NCBI GenBank assembly: GCA_031553435.1
Contig: JAVBLQ010000085.1
Coordinates: forward strand, 1 to 47,090
Reading direction: 5' to 3'
Origin: JAVBLQ01 sp031553435
GTDB taxonomy: Bacteria > Bacteroidota > Bacteroidia > Bacteroidales > Azobacteroidaceae
Length of the DNA stretch: 47,090 bases
The first letter of the stretch is position 1. Each line of letters starts with the position of its first letter. A program made the translations under genes and the position numbers. Below the pieces are notes generated by a model that ran no database searches, was not told the origin of the DNA, and saw nothing but the letters and a program-made list of their open reading frames with translations. Positions 33,892 through 42,295 of this stretch are shown one piece after another.

Positions 33892-35007
33892 ATGAATTCA
33901 TCCAAAGTCTATTTTACTGATTTCAGCGCCAATCCGGGAAAAAATATTTTCAAAAAATTAAGCTTGTTATTGCAACAGGCCGGAATGCAACATCTTGATT
34001 TTAACAAAAAATTTGTTGCGATTAAAATTCATTTCGGAGAACCGGGAAATATGGCATATCTGCGCCCTAATTTCGCTTTCCGATTGGTAAAAGAAATAAA
34101 AAAACTCGGAGGAAAACCTTTTCTTACTGATGCCAATACCTTATATAGCGGTCGACGCTCAAATGCTCTGGATCACTTGGAAGCTGCTTATGAAAACGGA
34201 TATTCTCCTTTTTCAACAGGTTGCCATGTAATTATTGCCGATGGAATTAATGGCATGGATTACAGGGAAATAGAAATTAACGGCGAATATTGTAAGACAG
34301 CAAAAATAGGTTCTGCCATCGCCGATGCTGATATTGTCATCTCTATGAATCATTTCAAAGGACATGAGCAAACCGGATTCGGCGGAGCTTTGAAAAATCT
34401 GGGAATGGGTTCCGCTTGTGTTATGGGCAAAAAAGAAATGCATTCGTCATCCACTCCGAATATTGAAACAGAAAATTGCACAGGATGTTCTATCTGTGTC
34501 AAATCCTGTCGGCACGATGCAATCCATTTGAATAAAGATAAAAAAGCCAAAATCAATACGGCTGTTTGTGTCGGATGCGGACAATGTATTGCAGTCTGCC
34601 AATTCGATGCAGCTCAGGTAGATTGGTCCAGCACTCCCGACGAATTAAATTACAAGATTGCAGAATATACCAAAGCTGTAATCCAGGATAAACAACATTT
34701 CCACATCAATTTTATCGTGAATGTATCTCCTGATTGTGATTGTTGGGGATTTAATGATGTACCGATTGTTCCTGACATCGGTATGTTGGCATCATTTGAT
34801 CCGGTGGCTCTTGATCAAGCTTCTGTTGATTTAGTCAACAAAGCGCCCGCCATCAAAGGAAGCCGGTTGGGAGACAAACATAATCATCATGATCATCAAG
34901 GAGATAAATTTCATGCAGTCCATCCTCATACCAACTGGAAATCAGGATTGCTCCATGCGGAAAAAATTGGAGTCGGAACGATGAAATATGAGTTAATTTG
35001 TATCTGA
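33892..35007 (+). CDS. DUF362 protein with two [4Fe-4S] clusters
   Basis: 371 aa. The N-terminal DUF362 domain includes KIHFGEPGNMAYLRP and FGGALKNLGMG (about 165). It is interrupted at about 190-240 by a bacterial ferredoxin module with two CxxCxxCxxxC sets: CTGCSICVKSC and CVGCGQCIAVC. The remainder (DCDCWGFNDVPIVPDIG…) closes the domain. Function unknown; an electron-transfer or redox-sensing role is likely. A -7-like TATTTTTG lies at 33859-33866. kdsA follows after 15 bp. Confidence 0.92.
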   Translation: MNSSKVYFTDFSANPGKNIFKKLSLLLQQAGMQHLDFNKKFVAIKIHFGEPGNMAYLRPNFAFRLVKEIKKLGGKPFLTDANTLYSGRRSNALDHLEAAYENGYSPFSTGCHVIIADGINGMDYREIEINGEYCKTAKIGSAIADADIVISMNHFKGHEQTGFGGALKNLGMGSACVMGKKEMHSSSTPNIETENCTGCSICVKSCRHDAIHLNKDKKAKINTAVCVGCGQCIAVCQFDAAQVDWSSTPDELNYKIAEYTKAVIQDKQHFHINFIVNVSPDCDCWGFNDVPIVPDIGMLASFDPVALDQASVDLVNKAPAIKGSRLGDKHNHHDHQGDKFHAVHPHTNWKSGLLHAEKIGVGTMKYELICI

Positions 35008-35022
35008 AATTTTTGATTAATT

Positions 35023-35826
35023 ATGACTTTAGAATATCTTACAAATAAAAAGAACTTCTTTCTTCTCGCTGGTCCTTGCGTTATTGAAGGAGAAGAAATG
35101 GCGATGCATATAGCTGAAAAAGTATATAAAATAACTCAGAAACTGAAAATTCCTTATGTTTTTAAAGGATCCTTCAAAAAAGCTAATCGTTCAAAAATTG
35201 ATTCTTTCACCGGAATCGGAGATAAAAAAGCATTGGAAATATTAAGAAAAGTTGGTGAGACTTTCCATATACCTACTGTAACAGACATACATGAAATTGC
35301 CGATGCTTACATCGCTACAGAATATGTGGATATATTACAGATTCCAGCCTTTTTGTGCCGTCAAACGGATTTATTGGTTGCCGCAGCCGAAACAGGGAAA
35401 ACAGTCAATATCAAAAAGGGACAGTTTTTATCTCCGGAAGCAATGAAATTTGCTGTGCAAAAAGTAATAGATGCGGGAAATAATAATGTCATGATTACCG
35501 AAAGAGGAACTACTTTTGGTTATACAGATCTGATCGTCGATTATCGTGGTATTCCGACAATGCAATCATTCGGTTTTCCTGTGATATTGGATGTGACACA
35601 TTCTTTGCAACAACCCAATCAGACAAGCGGAGTTACAGGAGGCTTGCCACAGTTGATTGAAACCATCGCTAAAGCAGGAATAGCTGTTGGTGTCGATGGT
35701 TTGTTCATCGAAACACACACTGATCCGAAAAATGCAAAATCCGATGGAGCCAATATGCTCCAATTAGACTTATTGGAACCTCTTTTGAAGAAATTGGTTA
35801 AGATCCGGGAAGCGGTAAACAATTGA
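35023..35826 (+). CDS. kdsA: 3-deoxy-8-phosphooctulonate synthase (KDO-8-P synthase)
   Basis: 267 aa TIM barrel that joins phosphoenolpyruvate and arabinose-5-phosphate for lipopolysaccharide core sugar KDO. AGPCVIEGEEMA (about 17), FKGSFKKANRS, TDIHE and QIPAFLCRQTDLL are family signatures. It ends inside a 32-bp perfect palindrome that also lies just before tmRNA. Confidence 0.96.
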   Translation: MTLEYLTNKKNFFLLAGPCVIEGEEMAMHIAEKVYKITQKLKIPYVFKGSFKKANRSKIDSFTGIGDKKALEILRKVGETFHIPTVTDIHEIADAYIATEYVDILQIPAFLCRQTDLLVAAAETGKTVNIKKGQFLSPEAMKFAVQKVIDAGNNNVMITERGTTFGYTDLIVDYRGIPTMQSFGFPVILDVTHSLQQPNQTSGVTGGLPQLIETIAKAGIAVGVDGLFIETHTDPKNAKSDGANMLQLDLLEPLLKKLVKIREAVNN

Positions 35827-35852
35827 AAATGGAAAATTTTCCATTTTCAATT
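35821..35852. terminator. 32-bp perfect palindrome at the kdsA stop
   Basis: AATTGAAAATGGAAAA is followed directly by its reverse complement. It overlaps the last codons of kdsA and the -33 region of the tmRNA promoter, so it may end kdsA transcripts. It belongs to the AATTGAAAATGG repeat family found also at 36281 and 37108. Confidence 0.6.
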
Positions 35853-35868
35853 AAATTTTGTACTTTTG
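35838..35868 (+). promoter_or_regulatory. tmRNA promoter
   Basis: TTTC at 35838-35841 and TACTTTTG at 35861-35868, spacer 19 bp. The -7 box is a full match; the -33 has one mismatch. The mature 5' end begins 13 bp later. Confidence 0.6.
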
Positions 35869-35880
35869 TACAAAATTCAT

Positions 35881-36277
35881 GGGCTTGACCGGTTTTGACA
35901 GCGGGCAGAAGTGGTTTGTAAGCATGCAGTGCGTCGTTGTCCGGCACTTTAATCTCGGATGATAAACAATTAACTGGCGAAAATAATTACGCTCTCGCTG
36001 CTTAATCGAAGTATAGTAGATTTCAAGCTTTATCCTTACACCAGGTGTTTGGACGAGATATCACCCGGAAGCTGTGGCTTCGAAGCAATCCGAACCGGTG
36101 GTACAGCAATATCGGAGATAGTTTGAAGAAAGTCCCGGTCTTTGAATGAAAATAAGGGAATAAGCTTAACGTTGGTGGCTTCGGTCTTGCGTTAAGACGA
36201 AAATCAAGGCGAAGATAAGCATGTAGAAAGCAAATTAATTCCTCGTTTGGACGGGAGTTCGACTCTCCCCAGGTCCA
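35881..36277 (+). ncRNA. ssrA: tmRNA (SsrA)
   Basis: The tRNA-like ends pair: GGGCTTG (35881-35887) with CAGGTCC (36270-36276); T arm GGGAG/CTCCC with TTCGACT loop is present just before. The tag reading frame is GGC GAA AAT AAT TAC GCT CTC GCT GCT TAA (35976-36005), giving GENNYALAA, preceded by the resume Ala added from the charged tmRNA. It rescues stalled ribosomes and marks products for proteolysis. CCA is not encoded. Confidence 0.97.
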
Positions 36278-36280
36278 CTA

Positions 36281-36356
36281 ACAATTGAAAATTGAAAAAG
36301 GACAATTGAGAATGAAGGTTTACACACAAAAATCATTTTCAATTGTCCATTTTCTT
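36281..36356. repeat. Inverted repeat of the AATTGAAAATGG family, after tmRNA
   Basis: AAAAGGACAATTGAGAATGA-like left arm and TCATTTTCAATTGTCC right arm with a purine-rich loop. It may terminate tmRNA. A close relative lies at 37108-37176 on the other side of the higBA-like genes. Confidence 0.65.
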
Positions 36357-36363
36357 TCTCCCT

Positions 36364-36429
36364 AATCCGCAAAGTACAATATAACTGAATTTTTCTTCAT
36401 ATTTTGATCCGATAAATAATTCTTTCCCT
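36364..36429. pseudogene. 66-bp relic of the acetate-CoA ligase gene
   Basis: This stretch matches 37461-37526 inside the ligase gene, in the same orientation, with three mismatches. It has no continuing open frame and is a duplicated fragment. Confidence 0.8.
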
Positions 36430-36433
36430 CATT

Positions 36434-36466
36434 AGTTTCAATATATTGAAACTTTCATTATCTTTG
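36434..36466 (+). promoter_or_regulatory. higBA promoter with palindromic operator
   Basis: AGTTTCAATATATTGAAACT (36434-36453) is a perfect 20-bp palindrome. It sits over the -33 (TTTC 36436-36439) and the spacer; the -7 box TATCTTTG is at 36459-36466, 19 bp on. The start codon follows 4 bp after the -7 box, so the transcript would be nearly leaderless. Confidence 0.65.
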
Positions 36467-36470
36467 AGGC

Positions 36471-36800
36471 ATGATTGAACGGACAATAACAGCATACAAG
36501 CATTATTTCCTAGATTTTATAGAAACACTTGAAGAGGGTGCTACTAAAAAAATATTCTATTCACTTGATATGTTGAAAACTCAACACAGGATCTCGGAAA
36601 AATTTATAAAATATATCAGAGATGATATTTTTGAATTGAGAGCCGAATACGAGGGCAATATTTATCGTGTATTTTTTTGTTTCGATGAAGGAAATATCGT
36701 AATCTTATTCAACGGATTCCAGAAGAAAAGACAAAAAACGCCTGAAAATGAAATTAATAAAGCAATAAGATTAAAGGATGAATATTATGCAAACAAATAA
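36471..36800 (+). CDS. higB: RelE/HigB-like toxin (Gp49 family)
   Basis: 109 aa with the HigB pattern: KIFYSLDMLKTQHRISEKFIKYIRDDIFELRAEYEGNIYRVFFCFDEGNIVILFNGFQKKRQKTP. This covers the RelE-fold core with basic residues for ribosome-dependent mRNA cleavage. The gene precedes its antitoxin, the order typical of HigBA. It overlaps higA by 23 bp. Confidence 0.88.
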   Translation: MIERTITAYKHYFLDFIETLEEGATKKIFYSLDMLKTQHRISEKFIKYIRDDIFELRAEYEGNIYRVFFCFDEGNIVILFNGFQKKRQKTPENEINKAIRLKDEYYANK

Positions 36801-37092
36801 GAACCTCACAAGCATCGATGATATGATGGATAACCTATATGGCAAAGCCGGAACTCCCGAACGTGAACAATTCCGGAGAGAAGCCTATGCTTATTGTATG
36901 GGACAAGTAATTCACGATGCACGAAAAAGTGAAAAAGTAACACAAGAAGAACTTGCCAAGAGAATTGGCGCTAGTAAATCGTATATTTCCCGCATCGAAA
37001 AAGGCACAATAGAGCCGAGCGTTGGTACTTTTTATCGCATCATTGATGCGCTGGGCCTAAGGATTGAGATTACTAAGCCGATTTTTCAATAA
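36778..37092 (+). CDS. higA: HigA-like XRE antitoxin
   Basis: 104 aa from ATG 36778 (an alternative ATG lies at 36787). Residues 40-95 are an XRE HTH: VIHDARKSEKVTQEELAKRIGASKSYISRIEKGTIEPSVGTFYRIIDALG. It should neutralise the toxin and bind the palindrome at 36434. The preceding residues form an N-terminal helix that may hold the toxin. Confidence 0.88.
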   Translation: MNIMQTNKNLTSIDDMMDNLYGKAGTPEREQFRREAYAYCMGQVIHDARKSEKVTQEELAKRIGASKSYISRIEKGTIEPSVGTFYRIIDALGLRIEITKPIFQ

Positions 37093-37107
37093 CAAATTAC
37101 AACTCAA

Positions 37108-37176
37108 TAATTGAAAATGGACAATTGAGAATGATTTTTGTAAATCATCACTGTCAATTGTCCATTTCTAATTTTC
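37108..37176. repeat. Inverted repeat of the AATTGAAAATGG family, between converging genes
   Basis: AATTGAAAATGGACAATTGA (37112 region) pairs with TCAATTGTCCATTTC…TTTTCAATT (37156-37176). It lies between higA and the converging ligase gene and probably works as a bidirectional terminator. Confidence 0.65.
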
Positions 37177-39238
37177 AATTTCTCTCAATCCTGATCCTCG
37201 CATCTACAGCGATAATGCCATTTTCTGTTGCAAGTAAAGGATTAATATCCATTTCTTTAATTTCGGTAGCAAAACGAAGAAGAGCAGAAAGACGAACAAT
37301 AATTTCAGCAAATTGATTTTCGTCAACGCCTTTTTGACCTCTGGCTCCCTGAAACACTTTATATCCTCTTAAAGAATGAATCATGGAAATTGCTTCTTCT
37401 TTTGCTAATGGCGCTAATCCGGAGGCTACATCCTGGAATATTTCCACAAAAATTCCCCCCAATCCGCAAAGTACAATATGACCGAATTTTTCTTCATATT
37501 TTGAACCGATAAATAATTCTTTCCCTTTAATCATGGGTTGAATCATCACATGGGTTGCATCGGGAATACTCATTAATCTCTCAAATTCAATAGCCAAATG
37601 TTCTTCCGAACGAATATTCAGGACAACTCCACCTACATCTGATTTATGGATAGGGCCTACACATTTGGCAACCACCGGATATCTGACTTCACGCGCAAAC
37701 TGTGAAATTTCTTCCCATTTATTGGAAACCAATTCTTTTACAAAAGGAATACCTGCCGCCCGGAAAAGTTCCTGGACCAATTTGGGTTGAATATAACCAT
37801 CATCCGGAATACCATCTATAATCCTCCGGATCAGAGGGACATCGACACCTTTTAGCTCCAATGTATTGGCCAGGGGATGAGAGGTCTTGATTATTTTTGT
37901 CAAAGCATTGGCCAGCCCTACTTCATCACTGAAATTTACATGTCCTTTTTTGACAAAAAAATCCGTTTCATCCCATGCCGTACTTACCGAAGGAAGAATT
38001 GGAAATATGGGTTTAACACAAGTCTGCATTTTCTTATCCAACACATCATAAGCTTCATAAACACGCGTCAATCCGGGACTTCCGAAAATAACGGCAATCG
38101 CATCAATGGCTTTATTTTTTTCACAAAAATCAATGGCGAGACTTAAATGATCTGGTCCTCCGGTTCCCAAAATATCAATAGGGTTACTAATTGCTGTTCC
38201 CGGCAATAGTTTTTGTTTTAATTTTTCAGCTTCCAGTGTTCCTGATAATTGAGGAATATTCAATCCTCCTTTGGATAAAGCGTCGGTTAAGATTACAGCA
38301 GGACCTCCTGCGTGTGTCACAATAGCAATATTTTTACCTTTCACTTCTTTCAGGGTGAAAACTGCCGCAACTGTTGCCAACTCTTCACGGCTGTAACAAC
38401 GTACAACTCCTGCTTTACGGAAAAGCGCTTCAACTGCCAAATCAGGATTCGCCATCGCTCCCGTATGAGAAGAAGCCGCGCGTATTCCTGATTCCGAACT
38501 GCCGGACTTGATTGCTGCAATACGACAACCTTTTCGGATCAAAGAAGTGGTATGCTCCAACAGTTTATCCGGATTTTTAATACTTTCAATATATAAAAGC
38601 TTGATTTTAGAATCTTTTTTCGGATCAAAATTTATATCCATGTATTCCAATACATCTTCAACTGCAATTTGGGTTCCGTTTCCGATAGACCAAACGGAAT
38701 TAAACCTTAATCCCATTCTGATGGAGGATTCCATGATGAACAAAGCTGTTCCTCCTGAACTGGAAATCATATCAACTCCAAAAGCATCAAATTCGGGAAT
38801 AGGAAGAGTAAACAGACTATGGTGATAGCGGTTCATCATTCCAATGCAATTGGGACCGATCAAACAAGCTCCGGCATCATTGATCACCTTTACAATTTGT
38901 TGCTCCAACAATCCCCCTTCTTTGGTTTCTTCCCCAAATCCGGCAGTAAACATGATAAATGCTTTTACACCTTTTTGTTGAGCCAAAATAGCGATCGTCT
39001 CCAAACACAAATGTGCAGGAATCGCAATAATAGCCAAATCTGTCTGAGGTATTTCAGATACATGCGAATAAGACTTCAGTCCCTGCACCTCTGTTTCTTT
39101 AGGATTGACAACATATAGATTGCCGGCAAATTTTCCGTTGATCAGATTTCTCACACAATTACCACCTGGTTTTGCAGTAGTGTTCGATCCGCCAATCACA
39201 ACAATGCTCTTGGGGTTAATTAACTCCTGGTTAATCAT
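37175..39238 (-). CDS. Acetate-CoA ligase (ADP-forming), fused alpha-beta
   Basis: 687 aa. The N-terminal CoA-binding and ligase domains (about 1-450) carry the phosphohistidine site ASSHTGAMA (about 255-263). The C-terminal ATP-grasp domain (about 470-687) has YPVVAKCVGPIHKSDVGGVVLNI and a final EINPLLA-like DINPLLATENG. It makes acetate and ATP from acetyl-CoA, or works on aryl/branched acyl-CoA, which would suit the IorAB products. Substrate is not decided by sequence. Confidence 0.94.
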   Translation of the reverse strand: MINQELINPKSIVVIGGSNTTAKPGGNCVRNLINGKFAGNLYVVNPKETEVQGLKSYSHVSEIPQTDLAIIAIPAHLCLETIAILAQQKGVKAFIMFTAGFGEETKEGGLLEQQIVKVINDAGACLIGPNCIGMMNRYHHSLFTLPIPEFDAFGVDMISSSGGTALFIMESSIRMGLRFNSVWSIGNGTQIAVEDVLEYMDINFDPKKDSKIKLLYIESIKNPDKLLEHTTSLIRKGCRIAAIKSGSSESGIRAASSHTGAMANPDLAVEALFRKAGVVRCYSREELATVAAVFTLKEVKGKNIAIVTHAGGPAVILTDALSKGGLNIPQLSGTLEAEKLKQKLLPGTAISNPIDILGTGGPDHLSLAIDFCEKNKAIDAIAVIFGSPGLTRVYEAYDVLDKKMQTCVKPIFPILPSVSTAWDETDFFVKKGHVNFSDEVGLANALTKIIKTSHPLANTLELKGVDVPLIRRIIDGIPDDGYIQPKLVQELFRAAGIPFVKELVSNKWEEISQFAREVRYPVVAKCVGPIHKSDVGGVVLNIRSEEHLAIEFERLMSIPDATHVMIQPMIKGKELFIGSKYEEKFGHIVLCGLGGIFVEIFQDVASGLAPLAKEEAISMIHSLRGYKVFQGARGQKGVDENQFAEIIVRLSALLRFATEIKEMDINPLLATENGIIAVDARIRIERN

Positions 39239-39269
39239 AAATTATGTGTTTAAAGATACTTAATTTTGA

Positions 39270-39337
39270 GTGAAGAACTAAGAATTTTACCATACGTGAA
39301 CCAAAATTCTTCACTCTTAGTTCTTAATTCTTCACTT
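39270..39337. repeat. Inverted repeat with AGTGAAGAACTAAGA core
   Basis: AGTGAAGAACTAAGA (39270-39284) and right-hand units ATTCTTCACTCTTAGTTCTT (39304 onward) pair imperfectly. The same core lies at 27906. It fills the gcvT-ligase gap and overlaps the gcvT stop. Confidence 0.75.
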
Positions 39338-40417
39338 TCTAAATGGTAATTTCACAACTTTTGCTTCCATATCTTTATTCCGGATCCGGATAAAGATTTT
39401 GGAATCAACTTTGGCATATTCCGGTTTCACATAACCTAAACCAATGCCCTTTTTCATCATGGGCGACATGGTTCCGGAAGTAACGATCCCGATCGGATTG
39501 CCTGATTCATCTACAATTTCGTAACCATGACGGGGAATTCCTTTTTCCAACAATTCGAATCCGCAAAATTTACGATTCATTCCATTTGCTTTTTGTTTTT
39601 CAAGAATATCCCTGGAAATAAAATTTTTACCTTCTACAAATTTGGTAATCCAACCTAATCCGGCTTCCAGCGGAGATGTAGTATCATCCAGGTCATTTCC
39701 ATACAAACAGAATCCCATTTCTAAACGCAATGTATCTCTTGCGCCTAAGCCAATCGGTTTGATTCCAAATTCTTCTCCTACTTTAAAGACAGCTTCCCAG
39801 ATTTGTTCTCCTTGTACAGGATAAAAATAAAGTTCAAAACCTCCGGCTCCCGTATAGCCTGTGTTGGAAATAATCACTTCTTTGACTCCGGCGATTTCTC
39901 CAATTGTAAATCCATAATAAGGAATTGCAGACAAATCAATAGAAGTCAACTTTTGCAGGATAGTTAAAGCTTTTGGCCCTTGTATTGCCAATTGAGCTGT
40001 ATGATTAGATGCATTTTCCAGAACAACACCTTCGGTATTTTGTTTTTTACACCATTCCCAGTCTTTTTCAATATTGGCTGCGTTGACTACAAGCATATAT
40101 TTTTCGGTTTCCATATGATAAACCAGCAAGTCATCAATGATTCCGCCTTGTTCATTCAGTAAGCAAGTGTACTGCGCTTTTCCTATCGGAAGAACAGATA
40201 CATCATTGGAAGTTATTTTCTGCAAATAAGCCAGGGCATCAGGCCCTTTCACCCAAAATTCACCCATGTGAGAAACATCAAAAACACCGGCTGCATTGCA
40301 TACGGTTTGATGTTCGTCGATAATTCCCGAATATTCGATGGGCATGTTGTAACCTGCGAATTCATGCATCTTTGCCCCTAAAGATGCATGAATGGAAGTA
40401 AATGGAGTTTTTTTCAT
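39332..40417 (-). CDS. gcvT: Glycine cleavage system T protein (aminomethyltransferase)
   Basis: 361 aa folate-binding enzyme that moves the aminomethyl group from lipoyl-H protein to tetrahydrofolate. GVFDVSHMGEFWVKGPDA (about 42-60), ITSNDV, LLNEQGGIIDDLLVYHM and ARDTLRLEMGFCLYGNDLDD are standard GcvT blocks. Length fits the family. No gcvH or gcvP lies in the window. Confidence 0.96.
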   Translation of the reverse strand: MKKTPFTSIHASLGAKMHEFAGYNMPIEYSGIIDEHQTVCNAAGVFDVSHMGEFWVKGPDALAYLQKITSNDVSVLPIGKAQYTCLLNEQGGIIDDLLVYHMETEKYMLVVNAANIEKDWEWCKKQNTEGVVLENASNHTAQLAIQGPKALTILQKLTSIDLSAIPYYGFTIGEIAGVKEVIISNTGYTGAGGFELYFYPVQGEQIWEAVFKVGEEFGIKPIGLGARDTLRLEMGFCLYGNDLDDTTSPLEAGLGWITKFVEGKNFISRDILEKQKANGMNRKFCGFELLEKGIPRHGYEIVDESGNPIGIVTSGTMSPMMKKGIGLGYVKPEYAKVDSKIFIRIRNKDMEAKVVKLPFRK

Positions 40418-40470
40418 GTTTATGTTGATTTTAATTTATTAATATGTTAATGTACCAAATAACAAAAATA

Positions 40471-41697
40471 TTAGCTCATTGGCATATTAGCATATTGGCA
40501 TATTGAAACAATTACCTGGGTTGCCTTTTCCATAGACTGTATAGATATAAACTCATAACGGCCATGAAAGTTCAATCCACCGGCAAAAATATTTGGACAA
40601 GGTAATCCTTTGAATGATAACTGGCATCCGTCAGTACCTCCTCTGATTGCTTTAACAGTGGGAGTTACACCTGATTTTACCATTGCCTGATAGGCTAAAT
40701 CGATGATATGTTTTTTAGGTTCAACAATTTCCTTCATATTCCGGTATTGTTGTTTGATTTCTAACTGTGTACTGTTCGGATATAATATGTTGAGAAAAGA
40801 GGTTATCTGTTCCAGTTTTTTCAATCGATATTCAAAGATTTCTTTGCTGTGATCTCTGACTATGTAGGATAAAGATGCTTCTTCTACTGTTCCAGTCATT
40901 CCTGTTAAGTGGAAAAATCCTTCATAATCCTCTGTGTGTTCGGGTCTTTGTTCGGGAGGAAGCAGGGATGCAAATTTCATTGCCAGCAATGAAGCATTGA
41001 TCATTTTGTTCTTGGCATAACCGGGATGTACATTTCTTCCTTTGAAAGTAATTTTGGCTCCTGCGGCATTGAAATTTTCGTATTCCAATTCTCCGACTTC
41101 GCCTCCGTCCATAGTATATGCCCAATCGCAGCCAAACAACTGAACATCGAATTTGGATGCGCCCATTCCGATTTCTTCATCCGGGGTGAATGCTATACGG
41201 ATTTTTCCGTGTTTGATTTCGGGATGTTCCTGTAAATATTGAACAGCTGTGATGATTTCTGCAATACCGGCTTTATCATCAGCACCTAACAATGTTTTCC
41301 CGTCTGTTACGATCAAATCTTCACCGATATGATTTTTTAATTCAGGGAAATCATTAGGAGAAAGAATAATATTTTCTTCTTTACAAAGGATAATATCATT
41401 TCCGTCGTAATTTTTTACAATTCGAGGATTGACGTTGGCTCCTGTCATATCCGGACTCGTATCCAAATGAGCGATAAATCCGATAACAGGGAGCTTTTGG
41501 GTAGTATTGGCCGGAAGCGTTGCCATCAGATAAGCATGTTCATCGAGGGTTATTTCCTGCAATCCCATACTTTCCAATTCACTTTTCAAGGCTTGAGCAA
41601 ATACCATTTGTTTGGCAGTACTGGGCGTAACTCCTGTACTTTCATCTGATTGAGTATCGAAAGATACGTATTTCAAAAAGCGGTCGGTGACGTTCAT
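40471..41697 (-). CDS. pepT: Peptidase T (tripeptide aminopeptidase)
   Basis: 408 aa M20 dizinc peptidase: GFIAHLDTSPDMTGANVNP (first His/Asp), LLGADDKAGIAEI (bridging Asp), FTPDEEIGMGASKFDV (Glu pair) and TVKAIRGGTDGCQLS. It trims N-terminal residues from tripeptides in the cytoplasm. The last eleven codons coincide with octamer repeats (40473-40504). Confidence 0.96.
   Translation of the reverse strand: MNVTDRFLKYVSFDTQSDESTGVTPSTAKQMVFAQALKSELESMGLQEITLDEHAYLMATLPANTTQKLPVIGFIAHLDTSPDMTGANVNPRIVKNYDGNDIILCKEENIILSPNDFPELKNHIGEDLIVTDGKTLLGADDKAGIAEIITAVQYLQEHPEIKHGKIRIAFTPDEEIGMGASKFDVQLFGCDWAYTMDGGEVGELEYENFNAAGAKITFKGRNVHPGYAKNKMINASLLAMKFASLLPPEQRPEHTEDYEGFFHLTGMTGTVEEASLSYIVRDHSKEIFEYRLKKLEQITSFLNILYPNSTQLEIKQQYRNMKEIVEPKKHIIDLAYQAMVKSGVTPTVKAIRGGTDGCQLSFKGLPCPNIFAGGLNFHGRYEFISIQSMEKATQVIVSICQYANMPMS
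40473..40504. repeat. Octamer repeats at the pepT 3' end
   Basis: GGCATATT, AGCATATT, GGCATATT in tandem (40481-40504) and a variant AGCTCATT (40473-40480). They encode the C-terminal residues of PepT. Confidence 0.7.
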
Positions 41698-41747
41698 AAT
41701 TACTTAAATTGAAAATGGATAATTGATGCAAATATATAAAAGGTGGT

Positions 41748-42086
41748 TCAGATTACTGTTTTTAATTCTTCATTTTCTTTGATTAATTTCAGATTTCTCA
41801 TGTGATACACAATTACATTGTTCTCCTCGAATCTTTTATAAGCAAATCCCCATTGGGTCTTGCTTTTAGAGTCTTTATATACATATAATAAACAATTTAC
41901 TTCTTTTCCCAGTTCTTCATATGGAGATGGTCTGTGAGTAAGGATTCCACCAAGATTTGAGTAAATCGCTTGAATTATTTTTGTTCTCTTTTGATTTGCT
42001 CTATTATTGGATACTAACCCTTCTCTGATTAAATATTCAGTATACTCATCTATAATACTATATACACTTGGTTTAATTAATATCAT
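41748..42086 (-). CDS. Unknown basic protein, toxin-like partner
   Basis: 112 aa from ATG 42086; a longer GTG frame from 42122 lies in the upstream gene. It is basic and Tyr/Lys-rich. The end (WGFAYKRFEENNVIVYHMRNLKLIKENEE) has the look of a RelE/ParE-type beta sheet with a trailing Arg, but I do not recognise a named family. The ATG overlaps the stop of the small acidic gene by 4 bp (ATGA), the order and coupling usual for antitoxin-toxin pairs. Confidence 0.6.
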   Translation of the reverse strand: MILIKPSVYSIIDEYTEYLIREGLVSNNRANQKRTKIIQAIYSNLGGILTHRPSPYEELGKEVNCLLYVYKDSKSKTQWGFAYKRFEENNVIVYHMRNLKLIKENEELKTVI

Positions 42087-42271
42087 GGATTTGGTATTAG
42101 TCTGTTTATCGATTCTTCCCACATTTTTGAAAATCGTTCAAGGGTAATACAATCTTTAGCTTCCTCTTCAAAACTTAATTGTGGTTTCAATGAAGAGCTT
42201 TCTTCACAAGCCATGCTTGGAAGGTTTGTAAAGTAATCTAATTCTTGTTCTGTAATATATATTTCTTCCAT
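42083..42271 (-). CDS. Small acidic protein, antitoxin-like
   Basis: 62 aa, rich in Glu and Ser (YITEQELDYFTNLPSMACEESSSL), no DNA-binding motif visible. It is coupled to the basic 112-aa gene and begins 24 bp after the tex stop on the same strand. The pairing with a basic partner is the only hint of role. Confidence 0.55.
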   Translation of the reverse strand: MEEIYITEQELDYFTNLPSMACEESSSLKPQLSFEEEAKDCITLERFSKMWEESINRLIPNP

Positions 42272-42295
42272 ATCATTGTGTTTTTTAATCTAAAT

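Noticed and set aside
42087..42122. GTG start for the 112-aa toxin-like gene
   Set aside because: It would overlap the small acidic gene by 40 bp; the ATG at 42086 forms an ATGA coupling.
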